The position numbers were made by a program, and so were the translations under genes. Below the pieces are notes generated by a model. The model was not told where the DNA came from. It saw nothing but the letters and a program-made list of their open reading frames with translations, and searched no databases. Below are positions 1 to 5,186 of a DNA stretch of 5,186 bases, piece after piece. The DNA is from Candidatus Latescibacterota bacterium (GTDB lineage Bacteria; Latescibacterota; UBA2968; GCA-2709665): positions 1-5,186 of the forward strand of contig JAAXHE010000170.1 of the NCBI GenBank assembly GCA_012271065.1, given 5' to 3'. Each line of letters starts with the position of its first letter. The stretch's first letter is position 1.

Positions 1-23
1 TCAGATTACCCCATGCTTCCAAT

Positions 24-116
24 TTACCTCTCTGGAAAGTTGACGTCCGCTTGCCGGAAAAACTCGGCCATGACCCCCGGATCTTCGCGCTCTCCCCAAT
101 GTACTACGAGGTACCG
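24..116 (-). other. Short open stretch downstream of the MFS gene, possible 3' end of a lost gene
   Basis: This is the space after the MFS stop codon. On the minus strand a 30-codon frame runs from just after a TGA (119-117) to a TAA (26-24). It reads RYLVVHWGEREDPG followed by MAEFFRQADVNFPER. The mix of residues is protein-like, and the only ATG (71-69) would give just 15 residues. It could be the tail of a decayed gene or plain chance, since 30 open codons are not significant in GC-rich DNA. No family is recognised. No hairpin plus T-run that would end MFS transcription was seen in bases 1-124. Confidence 0.15.
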
Positions 117-124
117 TCAATGTC

Positions 125-1384
125 CTACGAACTGCTGGCAGGGTATTTCCCGAGCGCCAGAAAAAGCGCGATCGAGACCAGGAGCAGTCCGACGGAGGTC
201 GTAAGCATCACGGTGTATCCGTCAAAGGCTTGTGCAACGGCCCCGAAAAGCGGCGGCGCAAGCCCGGCGCCGACCGTAAAGAAGGCAATGATCACGCCAA
301 AGATCGCTGGATAGTTGGCCGGCCCGAAGTACTTGCTCGTCAGGAATGCGAGCAAATCCAGTTCGGCGCCCGCCGCGAGACCGATCAGAATTCCAACAAA
401 CGCGCCTGTGGCAAGGGTCATGTCCAGATTCAGGAGAAGCAACAAACCGACCGTTGGGAGCACGAAAAAGCAAGCCGCAACCCCTGGCGCCCAAAAGCGG
501 TCCACAAGCACGCCGGCCAATATTCGACCCACGATCACAGTGAGCCCCATGACGGCCGCGATCGTCGCTATCGAGCTGCGTTCGAACCCCTTTTCGCTCA
601 TGATGCGTTCAAAATTCGACAACAAGCCCGCCAGCACGATCACCGTGACGAACAGCACGACGCCGAGTATCCAGAAGCGTGCAGTGCGCATCGCCTGACT
701 GCGCGTCATCCCCCACGTCATGGATTGATTCGTTGCTGCTCTCGCGCCGTCTGCCGTCACGGCGCCGGTCGCCTCCCTGAACATCGAGATCACGATGGGC
801 AGGGATACCACCAACGCCCCGATGCCGATTCCGCGGTACGCGGTTCGCCATCCATAATTGGAGATGAAGAACTCGACAATCGGCGGGAGCAGGAAGGCGC
901 CAAGCCCGGTTCCCGCCATCGTGATGCCGATGGCCTTGCCGCGGTGTTCGGAGAACCAGCCATTCAGGACACCTGTCCAGACGATCGGCAACGAACCGGC
1001 GCCCAGAAATGCCAGCAACGCCCAGTTCAGGTACCAAAGCATCAGAGAGCCGTTGTTGAACGAAAGGATCACGTACCCGAACGAGTGGCCAATGAGGCCG
1101 ACGACACCGACGATGAGAAGCCCCGACCTTTGTGCGATGGCGCCGATCATCGGCCCGGTCAGGAGGCCGAAGCACATCAGGACGGTGTAGCTCAGGAAAA
1201 ACTGCGACGCGCTCCAGCCGAATTCGGCGGTGACGGGACCCACGAAAAATCCCTGCGAATAATTTGTAAGAGTGAAAATGCCGCACATCGTCCCTATTGT
1301 CGCGGCCAGCAGCGGTTTCCACCCGTATTTGAACTCATTCACAACTTGGTACTCCAGGTTCTGCAACAACTTCGCAACCGACAC
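125..1384 (-). CDS. MFS transporter, OFA/monocarboxylate-porter-like, 12 helices
   Basis: This is an inner-membrane secondary transporter of the major facilitator superfamily, 419 residues, a normal full length. Twelve hydrophobic segments can be placed at about 23-45, 60-80, 87-107, 113-135, 148-170, 181-203, 236-256, 271-295, 300-320, 323-347, 358-380 and 387-412, with a hydrophilic central loop at 204-234. A motif-A-like stretch follows helix 2 (GAIAQRSG, residues 81-88, with Gln where Asp is usual). Its counterpart in the second half is GRILAGVLVDRF (286-297). The stretch GWFSEHRGKAIGITMAGTG (142-160) and the acidic helix-10 motif GAELDLLAFL (339-348) followed by KYFG resemble OFA/monocarboxylate porters, so an organic acid is the likely substrate class. 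That substrate is inferred. The start is GTG at 1384, the only usable start after an in-frame TAG, but its ribosome site is weak. GTG at 1342 (codon 15) has GGAG nine bases upstream and also keeps all helices. The gene follows the receptor gene on the same strand. Confidence 0.94.
   Translation of the reverse strand: MSVAKLLQNLEYQVVNEFKYGWKPLLAATIGTMCGIFTLTNYSQGFFVGPVTAEFGWSASQFFLSYTVLMCFGLLTGPMIGAIAQRSGLLIVGVVGLIGHSFGYVILSFNNGSLMLWYLNWALLAFLGAGSLPIVWTGVLNGWFSEHRGKAIGITMAGTGLGAFLLPPIVEFFISNYGWRTAYRGIGIGALVVSLPIVISMFREATGAVTADGARAATNQSMTWGMTRSQAMRTARFWILGVVLFVTVIVLAGLLSNFERIMSEKGFERSSIATIAAVMGLTVIVGRILAGVLVDRFWAPGVAACFFVLPTVGLLLLLNLDMTLATGAFVGILIGLAAGAELDLLAFLTSKYFGPANYPAIFGVIIAFFTVGAGLAPPLFGAVAQAFDGYTVMLTTSVGLLLVSIALFLALGKYPASSS
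1352..1355 (-). promoter_or_regulatory. Possible Shine-Dalgarno site for an alternative MFS start
   Basis: GGAG on the minus strand lies nine bases before the in-frame GTG at 1342-1340. The longer start at 1384 has only GGCGGA four or fewer bases upstream, which is too close. This site is therefore the best sequence argument for a 405-residue MFS protein starting at VNEFKYGW. The first predicted helix begins about eight residues later, so the shorter form would be complete. Four-base matches also arise by chance, so this remains a candidate. Confidence 0.35.
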
Positions 1385-1455
1385 GGTCCGCCGATCGAGG
1401 TATCCCTCGTAACCTGGTTCTCCCTACTGATCGGGGTTTCGTGTCCCTGCATGGC

Positions 1456-1617
1456 GTCATGGTAATCAATCTCACGAACGGGTTTGTCAGTAATTTTTTC
1501 AAATTCCTGTCGGGCCAAGAGCGAAGCGGCGGGCAACTGACCCGGGTCGGCTATCACTACGCCATCGTTCCCGATGATCATGCTGTTGGCGGAGAGGAGA
1601 CCGTGTAGCCAATCGCC
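1456..1617 (-). pseudogene. Remnant of an MBL-fold (alkylsulfatase-like) hydrolase gene, both ends missing
   Basis: The gap between the receptor and MFS genes (1385-1641) contains an open minus-strand frame. It reads GDWLHGLLSANSMIIGND, then GVVIADPGQLPAASLLARQ and EFEKITDKPVREIDYHD. This resembles the first beta-strands of alkylsulfatase-like MBL hydrolases: an aNSxII-G-DGVVIxDPG turn, a helix, then ITDKPVR leading to a Y-T-H-x-H-x-D-H zinc motif. Here the zinc motif is absent: after KPVR the sequence reads EIDYHDAMQGHE and then loses all likeness. Only about 50 residues remain of a protein that normally has several hundred, with no signal peptide before them. The frame stays open from the receptor's stop codon to 1339, inside the MFS gene. 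The ATG at 1581 has no ribosome site. I read it as a decayed gene fragment rather than a working small protein. Family assignment is from memory of motifs. Confidence 0.6.
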
Positions 1618-1641
1618 GCGTATGCATTTTATGGCAAGAAA

Positions 1642-4041
1642 TCAGAAGTTATACCGCCCTTGCAGAGCGATTTGACGGCCAGGCGCGGTAAAGAAGAAGG
1701 TCGCTGCCGACGGCGTGCGGGTCCGGTCTATGGTGCGCGGCTCACGTGTATCGTTGGCGAAATTACCAGTGATCTCATCGTTCAGATTGAGGCCAACCAA
1801 TGCGATGCGCCAGTTGCCTTCCCGGTCCTCGACATACACGCTTGCATCGAACTTGCCGTAGGCAGGCTGCACGTCGGTGACCGGATGGTTCTTGGAACCG
1901 ATGAACTGGTCGTCCCGCCACGAGTAGGCCGCACGCCAGCCCCAGGTATAGTTGCCCGCGATGGGATAGTCGCCATCCATCGCAATGTTGTACTGGGTTT
2001 CCGGCGAGTACTGCACCGCTGTGCCGGACAGATCCTGAACACCGCCAACACAGCCCAGCTCAGGGGTCTGCCCCGGAAAACAGGTGGCGCCTTCATAACT
2101 GTCGTACGTCGCATCCAGGAGTGCCAGCGCGCCTGTGATCCGGTGGTACTCGTCGGGTAGCCAGATGACATCGGCCTCGACGCCCTGTGAAGTCACGGCG
2201 GCGGCGTTAACGATATTCTGTGCGGTGAGTTGAGGATCGAACGCCGAAACCTGCAGATCCTGTACCTTGGTCTGGAAGATCGCCCAGTTAAGTTGGAGCT
2301 GCTGGTCGAGCAACGTATGCTTGCCTCCAAGCTCAAGACTTGCGGCGCTTTCCGCGTCGAACTCGATCTGCGCCGCGGTAAGGGCGCCGCCGCGTACCGG
2401 CCACAATTGATAACCGCCACCCTTGAAGCCTTCCGCATAGCTCAAATAAGCCATGTCGTTGTCGGTTGCGTTCCATGTCAGCACCGCATTGGGTGAAAAA
2501 TCACTCTCGGTTCGTGAAAACTGCCCGGAATTCGATCCGGCCATGAGAGGTCCAAAGCAGACCACACGTCGACCGTTGATCGAACCACCCAGGCTTGGAC
2601 AATTGCCACGGCCGGCGAAGTCGGTTCCCGGGATAGGCTCTCCGGAGCCCTGTCTTATGCCGACAAGATCCGAAAGGAATTTCCGGCCCTCCGCATCTTT
2701 GTCTTCTTCCGTATAGCGGCCACCGACGGCGATTGTCCATTGCTCGCTGAGGTGATAGTCAAGCTGTGCAAACACCGAAACGGTGCTGGAATCCTGGACC
2801 GATTCAAAGTTCCGCTGCAAGCCCGTGTATGTGGGTAACGACGAATTGGAACAATTGCTGCCCATGCCCCCACAGAATTGAATGTTCTGGTTGGACGTCA
2901 CTTCGTTTTCATTCCAGTAAAGGCCGGCAATGAAATCGATGTTGTCGTTGGGCGACCCCAGGATACGAAGTTCCTGGGTGATTTGACTGAAATCATCCTC
3001 GATGTTGACCAACTGCCCATCCGCGCGAAGATTGAAATCCGAGGTGGAAAAATCGTCACCCTCGTACTCGGTGAAGTTGGTGAGGGACGTCAATGTCCAG
3101 TCATTCAATTCCCAGTTGAATGTCAGGCCCGCCAGCGAATAGGTCGTTGCCGTAAACTCATCGAAGGGACCACCGCCCCATGAATTGTCCTGCCATTTGA
3201 CGTTGTTGGTTATGCAATCGTCAATGGGTGGGGTGTCGATACAGTTGCCGTTCAGCTCCCTGGCACGGCCACCGCGATCGATATCACCCTGCTGAACCAA
3301 TAGAGTGGCATCGGATGTGTCCGACATGTCCCATTCGAATACGCCGCGCACGGTCCAGCTAGCCTTGGCGCCACCATCGTCGCTTCCGGTGATGCCATCG
3401 ATCATGTAGCCGTCCCTGTCCTCCGCGCGACCCGAAAACCTGGCACGGAAACTGTCACTGAAGGGCACATCCACCGCACCTTCCAGGGCCAGGCCTGCCG
3501 CGGCCTCGAAATCATAGGTGCTGGCAATATATCCCCCTGCTTCATCCCCCGGCTTGCGAGTCACGATGTTGATGGCGCCTGCCGTATTGTTCTTGCCAAT
3601 CAGGGTGTTTTGCGGGCCCTTGAGAATCTCGATACGTTCCAGGTCAAGAAACATGGTCTGGCCAAATCGACTGCGGCCGAAATAGAAACCGTCAATATTG
3701 AAACCGACGGCTTGCTCAAAGCCGACATTGGTGCCATTGGTACTGATGCCGCGCACCGCGAACCGGTCCGAGGAGTTGAATGCCTCCCCGAAACTGAGAT
3801 TCGGCAACTGCTCCGCCAAACCGCTGATATCGGATAGATTGTTCTGCTGGATCATGTCGCCCGACATGGCAATGATGGCTATGGGCACATCGGTCAATCC
3901 TTCCTCGCGTCTACGCGCAGTGACCATCACTTCTTCAATGACTGCTCGCGATTCGGGCGCCGCCTGAGCAAAGACCGGAAGAGGTTCCACCCACAATAGC
4001 GAGAAGACAATTGCGCAAACTAATACTCTTGAAGCTTTCAT
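1642..4041 (-). CDS. TonB-dependent outer-membrane receptor
   Basis: This is an outer-membrane active-transport channel of 799 residues, powered by TonB-ExbB-ExbD. A signal peptide covers residues 1-27 (MKASR, a hydrophobic core, then cleavage after AQA). A TonB-box-like IEEVMVTA lies at 35-42. The plug (about 50-165) contains FAVRGIS (94-100), VGFNIDGFYFGR (112-123), LERIEILKGPQNTLIGKN (134-151) and AGAINIVTRKP (154-164). The rest is a beta-barrel rich in alternating and aromatic strands, with YAEGFKGGGYQ near 535-545 and a terminal Phe (GRYNF) as expected for BAM-dependent insertion. There is no N-terminal STN domain, so no sigma/anti-sigma signalling role is expected. All eight mature cysteines form four close pairs (267/276, 390/397, 481/495, 654/664), probably loop disulfides. 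The frame is open back to 4200, but the signal peptide and a GGTGGTGA site favour 4041. The ligand is unknown. Receptors of this type are often called siderophore receptors by default; here the neighbours suggest an organic substrate instead. Confidence 0.96.
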   Translation of the reverse strand: MKASRVLVCAIVFSLLWVEPLPVFAQAAPESRAVIEEVMVTARRREEGLTDVPIAIIAMSGDMIQQNNLSDISGLAEQLPNLSFGEAFNSSDRFAVRGISTNGTNVGFEQAVGFNIDGFYFGRSRFGQTMFLDLERIEILKGPQNTLIGKNNTAGAINIVTRKPGDEAGGYIASTYDFEAAAGLALEGAVDVPFSDSFRARFSGRAEDRDGYMIDGITGSDDGGAKASWTVRGVFEWDMSDTSDATLLVQQGDIDRGGRARELNGNCIDTPPIDDCITNNVKWQDNSWGGGPFDEFTATTYSLAGLTFNWELNDWTLTSLTNFTEYEGDDFSTSDFNLRADGQLVNIEDDFSQITQELRILGSPNDNIDFIAGLYWNENEVTSNQNIQFCGGMGSNCSNSSLPTYTGLQRNFESVQDSSTVSVFAQLDYHLSEQWTIAVGGRYTEEDKDAEGRKFLSDLVGIRQGSGEPIPGTDFAGRGNCPSLGGSINGRRVVCFGPLMAGSNSGQFSRTESDFSPNAVLTWNATDNDMAYLSYAEGFKGGGYQLWPVRGGALTAAQIEFDAESAASLELGGKHTLLDQQLQLNWAIFQTKVQDLQVSAFDPQLTAQNIVNAAAVTSQGVEADVIWLPDEYHRITGALALLDATYDSYEGATCFPGQTPELGCVGGVQDLSGTAVQYSPETQYNIAMDGDYPIAGNYTWGWRAAYSWRDDQFIGSKNHPVTDVQPAYGKFDASVYVEDREGNWRIALVGLNLNDEITGNFANDTREPRTIDRTRTPSAATFFFTAPGRQIALQGRYNF

Positions 4042-4046
4042 ACGAT

Positions 4047-4054
4047 TCACCACC
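4047..4054 (-). promoter_or_regulatory. Probable ribosome binding site of the receptor gene
   Basis: GGTGGTGA on the minus strand ends five bases before the ATG at 4041. It is an imperfect Shine-Dalgarno sequence, but it sits directly ahead of the codon that begins a textbook signal peptide. The alternative ATG at 4056, five codons upstream, overlaps this site and has only an A/T-rich, purine-poor stretch before it. The site therefore supports the 4041 start. Confidence 0.45.
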
Positions 4055-4091
4055 ATTTGATTTGAAAGACGATTTGGTTCGGAAGCTCGCA

Positions 4092-4205
4092 AGCCCGTGG
4101 CAATAGTCCCGCGTCGCACCGAGACCGGGCGAGATGCATCGTCGGTCGATCGGCCGTCTTCGGCCAGCCGGTACGGCCCATGCCGCGGAACTGTTGCCAC
4201 GGGCT
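4092..4205. repeat. Long-spaced inverted repeat (12 bp perfect arms)
   Basis: AGCCCGTGGCAA at 4092-4103 is the exact reverse complement of TTGCCACGGGCT at 4194-4205. Extending inward to 4106 and 4191 gives 14 matches in 15. The arms are 87 to 90 bases apart, depending on where the arm is ended, and both lie in the spacer before the receptor gene. Arms this long are not expected by chance in 241 bases. They could be two operator sites bound in opposite directions (for example with DNA looping), the base of a long leader RNA hairpin, or a scar of a small inserted element. The sequence alone does not decide between these. Confidence 0.6.
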
Positions 4206-4282
4206 GCCAGGGGCGGACGCAGTCGGTCGCTCACTCTGCTCATTACTCGTGTCGAGTGCTCTATCCGACTGATGCGTCATGA

Positions 4283-5185
4283 TCACTGGGATGGAGCACC
4301 AGGCGCCAAAACGCGGATGGACTCGCCGATTTCGACCGCCATCAGATCTTCGGCGACGACAAAATCTCCACTCCAGGTGGATTCGATCTGAGCCGCCAAC
4401 TCCGGGATACGTGCTGGATCGTTGTCCAGGTGGGTCAATACACCCAGACGAGGCCGGGCCTGGGTGAAAACCCGGCCCACGTCGGGCGCGAGCGTGTGCA
4501 ATGCGACGATGCCGTCGGCAACCTCCGGCGAAAACGTGGTACGGACGAAATGTTCCAGGGCCGGAGACATCACCTCATGGACGAGCACATCGGTATCCAT
4601 ACTGTGGCGAATCAGGTTGTCCGAGTACGCCGTATCGCCGGAGATGACGACGCTGTACTCTCCCACATCGACCCGATATCCGAACGCCGGCTCAACGACG
4701 TGATGGTCGACGGCAATCGCGGTGACCGTCACGTCATCGATCACAAGCCGCTCTCCGTCGGCCACTTCCATTGCGATGTAGTCCAGGGATTCCCGCGTTA
4801 CCGCGTGCCCTTGCCTGTCGGCACGAAACACGACGTCCTCTTCGTAAGCCAGACGCAGGTGACGCATGAGAACCTCGGCGCCGGCGGGTCCATAGACACG
4901 AAGGTTTTCCTGGCGTCCTTGGTTCCACCCGTTCATGTAGAGATCGGCGACTCCAACCGTGTGATCGGAATGCATGTGCGTAAGAAAAAGGTGGCTCGTT
5001 TCCCGCAAGTATTGCGGTCCCAGGTTCCACAGGCGATGGCCGCAGCCCCTGCCGCAATCGAACAGCAGTTTCGTATCGCCCGCCTCGACCAGAATGCTGG
5101 GCCCGAACTGCCTCGGGTTTGGAGCCGGCGTGCCTGTACCCAGAAACGTGACCTTGATCGCAGGTGCCGTCTGCGCCTCGGCATC
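4283..5185 (-). CDS. MBL-fold metallohydrolase, RNase Z/AtsA-arylsulfatase-like, 5' end outside the window
   Basis: This is a partial gene: 300 residues and the stop are visible, and the start lies beyond the window edge. The visible part begins DAEAQTAPAIKVTFLGTGTP, so a lost signal peptide just upstream is plausible and the enzyme is probably periplasmic. The fold is clear: FLGTGTPAP, then RQFGPSILVEAG and LLFDCGRG (residues 41-48), then zinc motif HMHSDH with His70, His72, Asp74 and His75. A His-His pair at 161-162 precedes EPAFGYRVD, SGDTAYS supplies Asp184, VLVHE lies at 200-204 and LTHLDND supplies His252. These match the two-zinc site of the RNase Z-like branch. The order of motifs and the GRVFTQARPRLGVLTH ending resemble the MBL arylsulfatase AtsA group more than true tRNase Z. 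All expected ligands are present, so it should be active, probably on an ester. The substrate is not known. It lies upstream of the receptor gene on the same strand and may be co-transcribed with it. Confidence 0.93.
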   Translation of the reverse strand, partial: DAEAQTAPAIKVTFLGTGTPAPNPRQFGPSILVEAGDTKLLFDCGRGCGHRLWNLGPQYLRETSHLFLTHMHSDHTVGVADLYMNGWNQGRQENLRVYGPAGAEVLMRHLRLAYEEDVVFRADRQGHAVTRESLDYIAMEVADGERLVIDDVTVTAIAVDHHVVEPAFGYRVDVGEYSVVISGDTAYSDNLIRHSMDTDVLVHEVMSPALEHFVRTTFSPEVADGIVALHTLAPDVGRVFTQARPRLGVLTHLDNDPARIPELAAQIESTWSGDFVVAEDLMAVEIGESIRVLAPGAPSQ

Positions 5186-5186
5186 G

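Larger units (their letters stand above)
4042..4282 (-). promoter_or_regulatory. Spacer upstream of the receptor gene, probable regulatory region
   Basis: These 241 bases separate the MBL stop codon from the receptor start and are the likely place for a receptor promoter or operator. They contain a 12-bp perfect inverted repeat, listed separately. No convincing -35/-10 pair could be identified: TTGCCA (4103-4098) and TTGCGA (4091-4086) are possible -35 elements, but the spaced -10 positions match poorly. Several frames are open across the spacer, but none shows a recognisable domain or a good ribosome site. No hairpin followed by a T-run was seen after the MBL gene, so read-through from it into the receptor gene is possible. 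Confidence 0.4.

Noticed and set aside
609..1322. A second minus-strand frame of 237 residues inside the MFS gene
   Set aside because: It is an out-of-frame shadow with Arg/Asp-rich low-complexity composition and no recognisable fold.
230..1465. A plus-strand open frame of 411 residues lying opposite the MFS gene
   Set aside because: It mirrors the transporter gene almost end to end. Its translation is rich in Arg, His, Asp and Gln, as expected from the antisense of hydrophobic codons, with no domain or good ribosome site. The 12-helix minus-strand protein explains the region.
2603..2611. Another copy of TTGCCACGG inside the receptor gene, matching part of the inverted-repeat arm
   Set aside because: It is a nine-base match inside coding sequence (codons for RGNC), without an inverted partner, and is within what chance allows over 5 kb.
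4042..4200. Extending the receptor 53 residues upstream to an in-frame ATG at 4200
   Set aside because: The extension is Arg/Ser-rich and hydrophilic and would bury the signal peptide that starts at 4041, so export would fail. It has no ribosome site better than that of the 4041 start.
4245..4257. Small palindrome ACTCG-TGT-CGAGT in the spacer, with AGTCGG/CCGACT outside it (4221-4226 and 4265-4270)
   Set aside because: Five- and six-base arms are common by chance in a spacer this size. There is no T-run after it for a terminator, and no known operator consensus is evident.
4047..4286. A 79-residue minus-strand frame filling the spacer between the MBL and receptor genes
   Set aside because: It has no recognisable motif and no clear ribosome site, and it overlaps the inverted repeat. 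Other frames over the same bases are also open, which points to GC-driven chance.

Overview
The window looks like part of the chromosome of a Gram-negative proteobacterium. It is fairly GC-rich by eye and encodes a TonB-dependent outer-membrane receptor with a signal peptide and a C-terminal Phe. The receptor's style (short TonB box, no STN domain, plug ending in AGAINIVTRKP) is common in marine and soil gammaproteobacteria and in sphingomonads. I cannot place it more precisely from the sequence alone.

All recognisable genes lie on the minus strand, so the order of transcription runs from high to low coordinates. First comes a 5'-truncated metallo-beta-lactamase-fold (MBL) hydrolase of the RNase Z/AtsA-arylsulfatase-like type (about 5185 to 4283, running off the window edge). 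A 241-bp spacer with a perfect 12-bp inverted repeat (4092-4103 and 4194-4205) follows. Next is a 799-residue TonB-dependent receptor (4041 to 1642). A 257-bp gap then holds what looks like a remnant of a second, different MBL gene of the alkylsulfatase-like type (about 1617 to 1456). Last is a 12-helix MFS transporter resembling the OFA/monocarboxylate-porter group (1384 to 125). Bases 1-124 hold no confident gene, only a 30-codon open stretch.

The arrangement suggests an uptake-and-catabolism cluster. The receptor would bring a substrate across the outer membrane, the probably exported MBL hydrolase would cleave an ester-type bond, and the MFS protein would carry an acid or small product across the inner membrane. 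The substrate cannot be read from the sequence. The MBL families point loosely to sulfate or other esters, which is inference only.

No tRNA, rRNA, CRISPR array, insertion sequence or convincing intrinsic terminator was seen. The points most worth a second look are the MBL remnant missing both ends, the long-spaced inverted repeat upstream of the receptor gene, and the receptor's eight mature cysteines arranged as four close pairs. I found no clear evidence of a wholly new system.
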